This document shows, piece by piece, positions 1-8,021 of a stretch of DNA of 64,000 nt (the first letter of the stretch is position 1; each line of letters begins with the position of its first letter). The notes beneath the pieces are model-generated. The model saw only the letters and a list, made by a program, of their open reading frames with translations. It was not told the origin of the DNA and searched no databases. Source of the stretch: Limnohabitans sp. Rim8 (GTDB taxonomy: Bacteria > Pseudomonadota > Gammaproteobacteria > Burkholderiales > Burkholderiaceae_C). The stretch spans positions 1 through 64,000 of the forward strand of contig CAMDFK010000007.1 of the NCBI GenBank assembly GCA_945897465.1, given 5' to 3'. The position numbers were made by a program, and so were the translations under genes.

Positions 1-573
1 GAGACGATTGACGACGCCGCAGGCGAAGCCTTTGACAAATCGGCCAAGCTCATGGGCCTGCCTTACCCCGGTGGCCCGGGCCTGTCGCGCTTGGCCGAGC
101 AGGGCAATCCTGCGGCCTACAAGCTGCCACGGCCTTTGTTGCACAGCGGCGATCTGGATTTTTCTTTTGCGGGCCTCAAAACCGCGGTGCTGACCCAAAG
201 CCAAAAAATCGGCCCTGCCGCACGCACCGAAGGCGCACCTGAGCGGGCTGACTTGGCCGCTTCAACCCAGGCGGCAATTGTCGAAGTGCTGGTCAAAAAG
301 TCGATGACCGCGCTCAAAACCAGCGGCATGAAGCGCCTGGTGGTGGCGGGGGGCGTGGGGGCCAACCGCGAGTTGCGGGCGCAACTCAATGCCGCCTGCG
401 CCAAAGCCCGGGTGCGGGTGCATTACCCCGAGCTGCACCTGTGCACCGACAACGGCGCCATGATCGCCATGGCCGCGGCCATGCGCTTGCAAGCCGGTGC
501 ACAAACCGCCGAGGCGCGCTACAGCTTCGACGTTAAACCGCGCTGGCCGTTGCACGAACTCTCGAATTCGTGA
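1..573 (+). CDS. tsaD: tRNA N6-adenosine threonylcarbamoyltransferase, C-terminal part
   Basis: This is the 3' end (190 codons) of a TsaD/Kae1 gene whose start lies outside the window. TsaD transfers the threonylcarbamoyl group from threonylcarbamoyl-AMP to A37 of ANN-decoding tRNAs, working with TsaB and TsaE in the cytoplasm. The visible part opens with [13 protein letters not shown] and continues with [35 protein letters not shown] and CTDNGAMIA, all typical of the ASKHA-fold second half of the family. The reading frame is open from base 1 to the stop at 571-573. Nothing in it looks degraded. Confidence 0.95.
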   Translation, partial: ETIDDAAGEAFDKSAKLMGLPYPGGPGLSRLAEQGNPAAYKLPRPLLHSGDLDFSFAGLKTAVLTQSQKIGPAARTEGAPERADLAASTQAAIVEVLVKKSMTALKTSGMKRLVVAGGVGANRELRAQLNAACAKARVRVHYPELHLCTDNGAMIAMAAAMRLQAGAQTAEARYSFDVKPRWPLHELSNS

Positions 574-697
574 ATCCCTGAGCGTCTTGATACAAGGCCC
601 GCTGGAATTCGGGTTAACCCGAGGGTGACGAGGCAGGTTGGTTAAACTCCCGCCCTTTGGTCGTGTGGATCTGTTCACGCACTGGTTTCCCTTTTTC

Positions 698-1975
698 ATG
701 CAATCACTGACCCATTTTTTGCGACGCACATTGATCAGCTGCGTTCTCGTCTTGTTTTCTCCTCCCCTTTATGCTCAATCGCCCGAGCCCATTCGCCTGG
801 CCTTGATTGAAGGCCTGAGTGGTCCCTTTGCCAACACGGGTGAAGCCGTGGTGCGCAACATCACTTGGGCGGTCGAGCGGGTCAATGCCCGCGGCGGCGT
901 CCCCACTGCACAAGGCCTGCGAGCCATGGTGTTGACACGCCACGACAGCAAAGGCCAAAGCGAAGAGGCCTTGTCGGCGCTCAAATCGGCCATTGATGCT
1001 GGTGCACAGGTCGTGTTGCAAGGCAATTCTTCGGCCAATGCGGCAGCCCTGATCGACGCGATCAACAAGCACAACGAGCGCGAACCCAACCGGCGGGTGC
1101 TTTTTCTCAATTATTCGGCGGTTGACCCGGCCCTGACCAACGAACGATGCAGTTTCTGGCATTTCCGTTTTGATGCCCATGCCGACATGCGCATGGCAGC
1201 GCTCATGCAGGTCTTGCGCGAAGACCCGAGCGTGAAATCGGCCTATTTGATTGGCCAGGACTACAGCTTTGGCCAGGCGGTGTTGCGCGAGGCCAGGCGT
1301 CAATTGGGTGTGTTGCGCCCGGATGTGCAGATCGTGGGCGATGAGCTGCACCCCATGGGCCGAGTGAAAGATTTCTTGCCCTATGCGGCCAAGATCAAGG
1401 CCAGTGGTGCCCAAGCGGTGATCACGGGCAACTGGGGCAATGACCTGACGCTGTTGGTCAAGGCCGCTCGCGAGGCCGGTTACGAAGGCAAGTTCTACAC
1501 TTTTTATGGCAACGCTTTGGGTGCGCCAGCGGCCATTGGTGAGGCCGGTGTGGGCCGCGTGATCGCGGTGGCTGACTGGCTGCCCAATGTGCCGGGGCAT
1601 GCCAGCGCCCAGTTTTACCAAGACTTCCGCCAACGCTTTCCCAAACCCTCCGAAGACTATGTGCATGTGCGCATGCAACTCATGATCGAGGCGCTGGCGC
1701 AGGCGGTGGAAAAAGCCGGGGGGACCGATCCGGTGGCTGTGGCCATGCAACTGGAAAAAGCCCGGGTCAGCATGGCCGGGCAAACCGGCAGCATGCGCGC
1801 GCAAGACCATCAGTTTCAGCAGCCCTTGGTGGTGGGGGTGATGGCCCGTCAGGGCACACCCGGCGTGCCTTTTGACGTTGAAGGCTCGGGTTACGGCTTC
1901 AAAGTGGTGCGCCAGATCACGGCCGAACAGGCCCGTTTGCCCAGCACCTGTCAGATGGAGCGTCCGGCCTCCTGA
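698..1975 (+). CDS. Branched-chain amino acid ABC transporter substrate-binding protein (orphan)
   Basis: A 425-residue periplasmic binding protein of the Leu/Ile/Val-receptor class. The ATG at 698 is preferred over an upstream in-frame start at 638 because it begins directly with a signal peptide (basic QSLTHFLRRT, then a hydrophobic stretch ending PPLYAQS). The mature part starts with IRLALIEGLSGPFANTGEA, the usual opening of the type I periplasmic-binding fold, and contains YLIGQDYSFGQAV, typical of the hinge region. No permease or ATPase gene is nearby, so it either serves a transporter encoded elsewhere or acts as a sensor. The ligand cannot be told from sequence. Confidence 0.85.
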   Translation: MQSLTHFLRRTLISCVLVLFSPPLYAQSPEPIRLALIEGLSGPFANTGEAVVRNITWAVERVNARGGVPTAQGLRAMVLTRHDSKGQSEEALSALKSAIDAGAQVVLQGNSSANAAALIDAINKHNEREPNRRVLFLNYSAVDPALTNERCSFWHFRFDAHADMRMAALMQVLREDPSVKSAYLIGQDYSFGQAVLREARRQLGVLRPDVQIVGDELHPMGRVKDFLPYAAKIKASGAQAVITGNWGNDLTLLVKAAREAGYEGKFYTFYGNALGAPAAIGEAGVGRVIAVADWLPNVPGHASAQFYQDFRQRFPKPSEDYVHVRMQLMIEALAQAVEKAGGTDPVAVAMQLEKARVSMAGQTGSMRAQDHQFQQPLVVGVMARQGTPGVPFDVEGSGYGFKVVRQITAEQARLPSTCQMERPAS

Positions 1976-2327
1976 ACCACTTTAGGGGCCTGCTTTCGAC
2001 GGCCCGCAGTGTCGGGGAGTGAACAGGCTGCAGCTTCCTGTGTGTGGCGTGGTGGCATCAATATGCCTGGGAATTTAAAACAAGATGCAACAATTAAAAA
2101 GCAACTGATAATTGATAAATTAATTATTAAATCCAATAATAAAAAATATTTTGAAAGTTAATTTCTGGTGGACAGTTTGTAAATGCCATCTTGCGAAGAC
2201 TTTTTTGCTGGCCGTTTGAGCCCTAGCGGATGGACTGACGAAGAGCCAGCAGCCTGTGACTTGGACACAAGGCTTGAGCGCTGATTTCGCCCAAGCCTTG
2301 AGCCGTTTTTATGTCATCAAGAGCACT
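1976..2327. other. Intergenic region with AT-rich patch, no gene seen
   Basis: This 352-bp gap between convergent genes holds no credible coding sequence. Bases about 2075-2160 are strikingly AT-rich (runs such as TTAATTATTAAATCC and AATAAAAAATATTTTG) compared with the GC-rich surroundings. Near the right end is a 12-bp-arm hairpin, listed separately. Confidence 0.6.
2269..2299. terminator. Hairpin between convergent genes, possible terminator
   Basis: Arms AAGGCTTGAGCG (2269-2280) and CGCCCAAGCCTT (2288-2299) pair with one mismatch around a 7-nt loop. A TTTTT run follows at 2305-2309 on the plus strand. It lies about 30 nt beyond the stop of the minus-strand receptor gene and could stop transcription from either side, although no T-run follows it on the minus strand. 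Confidence 0.5.
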
Positions 2328-3287
2328 TCACTGCAGCTTGATGTTGGCCTTTTTGATCAGATCACCAAAGCGCGTAAATTCCTGACGGTTCATTTGCCCG
2401 AATTGTTCGGGTGAGATGTTCCCAGGCTCGCCGCCCAGGCCTTTGAGCTTGGTCTGGATGTCGGGCATTTTAAGAATTTTGGCCAACTCGGTTTGCAGGC
2501 GCTGTGTCACTTCGGGAGGGGTGCCGCTGGTGACAAACATGCCGTACCAGGTGCTCATCTCAAAGCCGCTCACACCAGCTTCGGCCAGCGTGGGAACCTG
2601 TGGCAACTCGGCGCTGCGTGTGCTGGTGGTCAGAGCCAATGGCTTGAACTTTCCTGCTTTGATCTGGCCCATGGCCGAGGAGGTGGTGTCGAACATGATC
2701 TGGACGTTGCCCCCGATGATGTCCAAATGCGCCTGGCTGCTGCCGCGGTAGGGGACATGAATGCTTTTTACACCCGCTGCCAGGTTGAAACCCTCGCCCG
2801 CAATGTGCTGGGTGCTGCCCACGCCCGATGACGCGTATTTGAATTCGTTGGGCTTGGCTTTCATCAAAGACACCAACTCGGCCACGTTGTTGGCGGGCAC
2901 ATTGGCACCCACCACCAGCACATTGGGCACGGTCACGATCAGGCCCACCGGGGTCAGGTCTTTGATGGGGTCAAAATTGAGTTTGATCAGGTGTGGGGCG
3001 ATGGCCTGTCCGGTGTTGGTGGCCACCAGCAAGGTGTGGCCGTCTGCTGGGGCTTTGGCCGTCAGGTCGGCAGCAATGGTGTTGGAGGCTCCCGGTTTGT
3101 TTTCGACCACAAACGAGCCCTTGAAGGCTTCGCCCATTTTTTCGGCCAACATGCGGGCAATGATGTCGGTGCCGCCGCCTGCGTTGGCGCCCACCATGAT
3201 GCGCACCGGTTTGTTGGGGTAGCTTTGCGCCAAGCCCAACAAGGGTGTGGCCAACAGGGCCGTGAGCAGGATTTTCTTCAACTTCAT
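2328..3287 (-). CDS. Tripartite tricarboxylate transporter receptor (Bug/TctC family)
   Basis: A 319-residue extracytoplasmic solute receptor. It has a signal peptide (MKLKKILLTALLATPLLGLAQS), then YPNKPVRIMVGANAGGGTDI, the characteristic start of mature Bug proteins, and DGHTLLVATNTG, also typical. A strong ribosome site (GAGGAGA) precedes the ATG. Its start overlaps the stop of the upstream pdxA-like gene by four bases (ATGA), so the two are co-transcribed. No TctA/TctB membrane genes are present, which is common for the many orphan Bug receptors of Burkholderiales. The ligand is probably a small carboxylate linked to the PdxA2-like enzyme, but this is inference. Confidence 0.9.
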   Translation of the reverse strand: MKLKKILLTALLATPLLGLAQSYPNKPVRIMVGANAGGGTDIIARMLAEKMGEAFKGSFVVENKPGASNTIAADLTAKAPADGHTLLVATNTGQAIAPHLIKLNFDPIKDLTPVGLIVTVPNVLVVGANVPANNVAELVSLMKAKPNEFKYASSGVGSTQHIAGEGFNLAAGVKSIHVPYRGSSQAHLDIIGGNVQIMFDTTSSAMGQIKAGKFKPLALTTSTRSAELPQVPTLAEAGVSGFEMSTWYGMFVTSGTPPEVTQRLQTELAKILKMPDIQTKLKGLGGEPGNISPEQFGQMNRQEFTRFGDLIKKANIKLQ

Positions 3288-4252
3288 GACAAGGTCTCCT
3301 CGGGTTGTGGTTGTGGTGAACGGTGAGAAGTGGCCATGCGGGCGGCCAATTCAAAAGCGTTGGTCATGGCTTGGGGGTTGGCGAGGCCAAGACCGGCAAT
3401 ATCGTAAGCCGTGCCGTGGGCGGGGGTGGTGATAGGGCAGGGCAGACCGCCATGCACCGTCACGCCTTGCTCAAAACCCATCAGCTTCATGGCGATCTGG
3501 CCTTGGTCGTGGTACATGGTCACCACGCCGTCGTAGCCGCCCGGCGAGCGGATGGCACGCACAAAAGCCGTGTCGGCCGGAAAAGGCCCATCGGCAGCAA
3601 AACCCATGTCCGCCGCCAGTTGCACACCGGGCGCGATGATGCGGCCTTCTTCGTCGCCGTAGTTGCCGTTGTCTCCGTTGTGTGGGTTCAGGCCGCAAAC
3701 CGCCACGCGGGGTTGGTTGATGCCCGAGGCCTTGAGGGCCTGCGAAATCATGCGAATGGCATCGGCCACTTTCTCCGGGTTGAGCAGCGAGGAGACTTCG
3801 TTCAAGGGCACATGGGAGGTCACCCGTGCGGTCCAGAGGTCCTTGAGGACATTGAGTTCGCCACACACGCCGGTGTAGTGCATGTGCTCGGCAAACCAGC
3901 GCAATTCGTCCTCTTGGGTCATGCCACCTTGGCGCAGGGCGGATTTGTTGAGCGGAGCAAAACAAAAAGCATCGGCTTGCCCCGCCATGACCACATCCAC
4001 CCCTGCGGCCAGGGCATCCAACATGTAGCGGCCGTTTTGGGCATTGGCCACTCCCCGCTCAAAAACTGGGGCATCGAGGCCAGACCAGTCGTGCCAGACC
4101 ACGTCCTTGGGGACTTGGATCGAGCCCTTTTGGCCAATTAGGATCACCCGGGCGTGGGTTTGCCACGCGGGGTTGTGCAGCATTTTTTCGACCAGTTCAG
4201 GGCCGATGCCTGCAGGATCGCCCGTGAAGAGGGCCAGGGTGGGCAGTGTCAT
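3284..4252 (-). CDS. PdxA-family dehydrogenase (4-phosphothreonate/4-hydroxythreonine-4-phosphate dehydrogenase-like)
   Basis: A 322-residue NAD-dependent oxidative decarboxylase of the PdxA family. The metal-binding histidines are visible in TSHVPL, MYHDQGQ and PAHGTAYDIAG, and the N-terminus carries GDPAGIGPEL. True PdxA acts in pyridoxal phosphate synthesis. PdxA2 paralogues instead oxidise 4-phospho-threonate or 4-phospho-erythronate in catabolism, usually with a DUF1537 kinase. Here it is paired with a transport receptor and a divergent GntR regulator, which favours a catabolic PdxA2-type role, but no DUF1537 gene is in the window. The substrate is therefore uncertain. The start at 4252 has a weak ribosome site. 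Confidence 0.85.
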   Translation of the reverse strand: MTLPTLALFTGDPAGIGPELVEKMLHNPAWQTHARVILIGQKGSIQVPKDVVWHDWSGLDAPVFERGVANAQNGRYMLDALAAGVDVVMAGQADAFCFAPLNKSALRQGGMTQEDELRWFAEHMHYTGVCGELNVLKDLWTARVTSHVPLNEVSSLLNPEKVADAIRMISQALKASGINQPRVAVCGLNPHNGDNGNYGDEEGRIIAPGVQLAADMGFAADGPFPADTAFVRAIRSPGGYDGVVTMYHDQGQIAMKLMGFEQGVTVHGGLPCPITTPAHGTAYDIAGLGLANPQAMTNAFELAARMATSHRSPQPQPEETLS

Positions 4253-4280
4253 AGAGGGTTACTTTGAAGAGGGACGCTGG

Positions 4281-4308
4281 CGGATTTGTGTAATCCGTAA
4301 TTACGGAT
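4281..4308. promoter_or_regulatory. Palindromic operator between pdxA-like and GntR genes
   Basis: The sequence ATCCGTAATTACGGAT (4293-4308) is a perfect 16-bp palindrome. A further half-site CGGATT at 4281-4286 pairs with AATCCG at 4292-4297, giving three overlapping half-sites. It sits in the 114-bp gap between divergent genes, 41 bp from the pdxA-like start and 59 bp from the GntR start, as expected for an operator of the adjacent FCD-type regulator controlling both directions. Confidence 0.75.
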
Positions 4309-4366
4309 AATACTAGTCAGGCGGTCTCATCCAGTCAAGCTCTGGTTTTCCCCCATACTTCACCCC

Positions 4367-5029
4367 ATGCCTTCACAAGATCCCCCCAGCCAGATTGAGC
4401 GCGTATCGCTCCACGAAGAAGTCACCCACCGTTTGCGCGACATGATCGTGTCCTTGCGACTGCGTCCGGGCGAGCGCATCCAGGAGCTGGAGGTGGCGCA
4501 GTTGTTGGGTGTGTCCCGCACACCGGTGCGCGAGGCCATCAAGGTCTTGACGGCCGAAGGCCTGGTGGAGCTTCTGCCCTTGCGCGGTGCGATCGTGAAG
4601 GCTTTTTCGGCCAAAGATGCCCGCGACATGCTGGAGGTGATCGCCTTGGTGGAGTCCTATGCGGGTGAGCGGGCCTGTCAGGCCGATCAGGCCCAGATCG
4701 ACGCGATCTTGGCGATGCACCAACAAATGAAGGTGTTTTTTGAAAGCCGTGAGCGGCTGGCGTATTTCACGCTCAACCAGCGCATCCATGAGGCCTTGAT
4801 TGCGTTGGCCGACAACGACACCCTGAGCATGACCCATGCCACGCTGAGCAAACGCATGCGCAGCCTGCGCTACAGCGGTAATTCCACACCGGAGAACTGG
4901 AACGCCGCCATGGCCGAACACGAACAGATGATGGTGGCTTTGGCCGCCCGGGACGGCCAGGCTCTGTCGCGCATCATGGGGGAGCACATCCGCAACACCT
5001 GGCCGCGCATCAAGGATGTGGTGCGTTGA
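4367..5029 (+). CDS. GntR-family transcriptional regulator, FCD subfamily
   Basis: A 220-residue regulator. Residues about 14-75 form the winged helix-turn-helix: LHEEVTHRLRDMIVSLRLRPGERIQELEVAQLLGVSRT is split over helices 1-3, followed by PVREAIKVLTAEGLVE. The rest is an all-helical FCD ligand domain with the usual metal-binding histidines (for example NQRIHEALI and HEQMMVALAARD). It is divergent from the pdxA-like/TctC pair and probably represses that operon and itself through the palindrome at 4281-4308. The ligand is unknown. Confidence 0.9.
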   Translation: MPSQDPPSQIERVSLHEEVTHRLRDMIVSLRLRPGERIQELEVAQLLGVSRTPVREAIKVLTAEGLVELLPLRGAIVKAFSAKDARDMLEVIALVESYAGERACQADQAQIDAILAMHQQMKVFFESRERLAYFTLNQRIHEALIALADNDTLSMTHATLSKRMRSLRYSGNSTPENWNAAMAEHEQMMVALAARDGQALSRIMGEHIRNTWPRIKDVVR

Positions 5030-5100
5030 GCTCAGCCCTGGGCAGGTGGCTTGTCCCGCACTTGCCAAGGCAGCGGGTGTGTGCCTGCTAATCTCGTGGC

Positions 5101-6348
5101 ATGAGCTCATCAACTGCCGCTGCTGAACACCTGATCGACTCCGCTGTCGCCGCGCGGCGTTTGCTGGTCACCCTGGCCCTGATGACCTTGGGGGGCTCGA
5201 ACATGTACGTGGTGGCCGTGGTGCTGCCTGCGGTGCAGGTCGAGTTTGGCGTCAGCCGGGCCGATGCGTCATTGCCCTACACCTTGATGATGATCGGCTT
5301 TGGTGTCGGGGGCCTCTTCATGGGCCGCTGGGCCGACCGCGCGGGCGTGCATGTGCCTTTGATGCTGGGCGGGATCTGCACCGGCTTGGGTTTCATTGCC
5401 GCCAGTTTGTCGGGCAGCATTTGGTGGTTTGCATTGGCGCATGGGGTACTGATGGGTTTACTGGGCAGCTCCACCACTTTTGCGCCTTTGTTGGCCGACA
5501 CGTCTTTGTGGTGGAACAAGCGCCGGGGCATTGCCGTGGCGGTGTGTGCCAGCGGCAACTATTTGGCGGGTGCGATTTGGCCGCCTTTGGCGCAGTACGG
5601 CATTGAAGCCATGGGCTGGCGCAGCACTTATGTGGCGCTGGGTTTGTTTTGCGGCATTGGCATGGTGCTGCTCAGCTTGCTCATGCGCCAAAGGCCACCG
5701 CTTTTGCAAAGCCCGGTGGTGGGCAGTGTGCAGGCCCTGCAGGCCTCGCAGTCGCAACGTCCTTTTGGATTGAGCCTGAACAAAGCGCAGTTTTTGTTGT
5801 GTGTGGCGGGCGTGGCCTGCTGCGTGGCCATGGCCATGCCGCAGGTGCACATCGTGGCGTACTGCACCGACTTGGGCTTTGGCGCGGCACGCGGTGCGGA
5901 AATGCTCTCGCTCATGCTGGCCAGCGGCATCGCCAGCCGTTTGATTTCAGGGGCCATTTGCGACCGCATTGGCGGCTTGCGCACGCTGGTGCTGGGCTCG
6001 GTTTTGCAGGGCGTGGCGCTGCTCTTGTTTTTGCCCTTTGATGGCCTGGTCTCGCTCTACGTCATCTCCGCGCTTTTTGGCCTGTTTCAGGGCGGCATCG
6101 TGCCCGCTTACGCCATCATCGTGCGTGAGTACTTCCCGGCCAAAGAAGCCGGCTCACGCGTGGGTGCGGTCATCATGGCCACGCTCTTGGGCATGGCTTT
6201 GGGCGGCTGGATGTCGGGCAAGGTGTTTGACCTCAGCGGCTCCTACCACGCCGCTTTCATCAACGGCGTGCTGTGGAACGCGCTGAATTTGAGCATCGCC
6301 CTGTGGTTGCTCTGGCGAGTCAAGCGGGCCGCGGCGCAGCCCGCGTGA
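5101..6348 (+). CDS. MFS transporter
   Basis: A 415-residue inner-membrane carrier with about twelve hydrophobic segments and the MFS signature between helices 2 and 3 (GRWADRAGVHV, a variant of GxxxDRxGR). It resembles the monocarboxylate/oxalate-formate antiporter-like branch (ICDRIGGLRTL in the second half repeats the motif). The gene follows the GntR regulator after 71 bp in the same direction and may belong to its regulon. It converges on the M81 peptidase gene with a 19-bp gap. The substrate is not predictable; a small organic acid is plausible from context. Confidence 0.85.
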   Translation: MSSSTAAAEHLIDSAVAARRLLVTLALMTLGGSNMYVVAVVLPAVQVEFGVSRADASLPYTLMMIGFGVGGLFMGRWADRAGVHVPLMLGGICTGLGFIAASLSGSIWWFALAHGVLMGLLGSSTTFAPLLADTSLWWNKRRGIAVAVCASGNYLAGAIWPPLAQYGIEAMGWRSTYVALGLFCGIGMVLLSLLMRQRPPLLQSPVVGSVQALQASQSQRPFGLSLNKAQFLLCVAGVACCVAMAMPQVHIVAYCTDLGFGAARGAEMLSLMLASGIASRLISGAICDRIGGLRTLVLGSVLQGVALLLFLPFDGLVSLYVISALFGLFQGGIVPAYAIIVREYFPAKEAGSRVGAVIMATLLGMALGGWMSGKVFDLSGSYHAAFINGVLWNALNLSIALWLLWRVKRAAAQPA

Positions 6349-6367
6349 ACAGGCCGCAGGCTGGCGT

Positions 6368-7870
6368 TCAACGACAGTTGGCCGACCAGCTGACGCCGGG
6401 GTCCAGCGGGTAAATGGGTCGACGCAGTTTTTTGAACTGCAACTCGGAGTAGTCGGAGGTGCAGGCCCCGGCCCCAGCGCACTCCACCGTGGCGCGGGCC
6501 AGGTGGCCCAGGCCGGCACGCCAATGGACGCGGCTTTTGAGCACCACAAAATCCTTTTGTGTCGGGTCGATGCCCAGGCACAGCAGGGCGTTCACGTCAA
6601 AGGGCTCGACATGTCGAGAGATCAGCGCCACCTCCACATCGCCCGTGTCGATCACCACCGCCTGGCCCATGTTTTGCTGTGCACCCTGGCTCATGGGGCC
6701 TTTGTTGCGGTATTTGCCGTTCGAGATCAGTTTGACCACGCCGCACAACTCAACGGGCTCGCTGCGGTGCGGCATGAGGGGCATGGCCATCTTGCCGCCC
6801 ACTTGCAATCGCACCTGTGCGCCGATGCCTGCCGCGATGGCTTCTTGCACCGCCTGGGGGTCAAAAATCGCAAACACCGCCACCTTGCGCAAGCCTTGGC
6901 GCAGCACCTCGGCCAACACGGCGGTGGTGTCCATGGTGCCGCCCGAGGCCGCGTTGTCGTAATGGTCGAGCAGCATGACCGGAAACTCGGTCAGCGTTTT
7001 GGCACGGGCCACCGAAGTGGCCAGGGGTTCCACCTCGTACACCCATTGAGCGCGGCTGTCCCAAGCCATTTGCAACAGCTCGTCGCGCAGGCGCTGGGCC
7101 AGCGCCGGGTCGTTGTCGGTGACCACCACCACCGACAGGCCGGCGTTCTCGATGTCGGCATGTGGAAAACCAGTGAACACACTGGCACACAAAGCGCCTT
7201 CGGCCTCCATTTGTTGGGCGCGGGCCTGGATAGAGCGGTTGGGCTCGTCCAGCGAGCTTTGCCGCATGATGTGCGGGATCATTGGCAAGCGGCCCCAAGC
7301 GGTGGTGGGTTGGGCCTGGCCCTGGAGCAGCTTGAGCAAGGCCGTGCCTGCCCGCACGCCTGTGCCGTACATGTCCACATGCGGGTAGGTCTGGTAGCCC
7401 GCCACGGTTTGCGCGAGCTCCACCATGTCGGCGTACACGTTGGCGTGCATGTCGTAGGCCACACCGATGGGCGTTTGGGGGTCGATGGCGCGGATGCGGC
7501 GCAGCAACTCGCCTTCGCCGTCTTCATGGCTTTCGCTCACCATGGCGCCGTGCAGGTCGAGCAAGATGCCGTCAAATCCGCCTCGCGCCACGGCTTGCAA
7601 AATGGCCTCGCTCATGGCCTCGTAGGCCGCGTCAAACACCAGCCCGCTGGGCGCGGCGTGTGCTCCCAAAGCCAGCTCAAACTCAGCCCCCGCCTGCTCG
7701 GCCAGGTCAATGAAAGCCCCGGTGGCTGTGCCCGTGCCGCGAAACGCCGCAATGGCCGCATCGCCGCGCGGCGGCGCTTCACCCGGGCCGAGCGCAAAGC
7801 GCTGCAAGTCGGTGGGCACCGGCGAGAAAGTGTTGGTCTCGTGCATCATCATCGCGATCAGCAAACGCAT
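6368..7870 (-). CDS. M81-family metallopeptidase (MlrC-like)
   Basis: A 500-residue protein of the MlrC/DUF1485 family. The N-terminus MRLLIAMMMHETNTFSP carries the conserved HETNTF motif. LDLHGAMV and YDMHANVY supply further acidic and histidine metal ligands, and LLDHYDNAASGGTMD is another family block. MlrC is the last enzyme of microcystin linear-peptide breakdown in sphingomonads, but most homologues in Burkholderiales are of unknown substrate. No signal peptide is visible, so it is probably cytoplasmic. A good ribosome site (GGAGG) precedes the ATG. It is divergent from the C45-type hydrolase gene, which suggests a shared amide or peptide substrate. Confidence 0.88.
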   Translation of the reverse strand: MRLLIAMMMHETNTFSPVPTDLQRFALGPGEAPPRGDAAIAAFRGTGTATGAFIDLAEQAGAEFELALGAHAAPSGLVFDAAYEAMSEAILQAVARGGFDGILLDLHGAMVSESHEDGEGELLRRIRAIDPQTPIGVAYDMHANVYADMVELAQTVAGYQTYPHVDMYGTGVRAGTALLKLLQGQAQPTTAWGRLPMIPHIMRQSSLDEPNRSIQARAQQMEAEGALCASVFTGFPHADIENAGLSVVVVTDNDPALAQRLRDELLQMAWDSRAQWVYEVEPLATSVARAKTLTEFPVMLLDHYDNAASGGTMDTTAVLAEVLRQGLRKVAVFAIFDPQAVQEAIAAGIGAQVRLQVGGKMAMPLMPHRSEPVELCGVVKLISNGKYRNKGPMSQGAQQNMGQAVVIDTGDVEVALISRHVEPFDVNALLCLGIDPTQKDFVVLKSRVHWRAGLGHLARATVECAGAGACTSDYSELQFKKLRRPIYPLDPGVSWSANCR

Positions 7871-8021
7871 AGGGCCTCCAGTTCAAGATCCGGCCATGAT
7901 GGCCCCGATGTCGGGCCGGGCACAGTCACCGAGGTGCCAAGCCGAGAGGGGATCTGCGTTTGTCCGGATTGACAGCCAGCCTTGCTGGATCAAGACTTAA
8001 GCCTCTTGACGGAGATTGCGC

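Noticed and set aside
704-1810. A 368-codon minus-strand open frame opposite the substrate-binding protein gene
   Set aside because: The plus strand encodes a complete receptor with a signal peptide; the antisense frame is rich in His, Gln and Arg as expected for a shadow.
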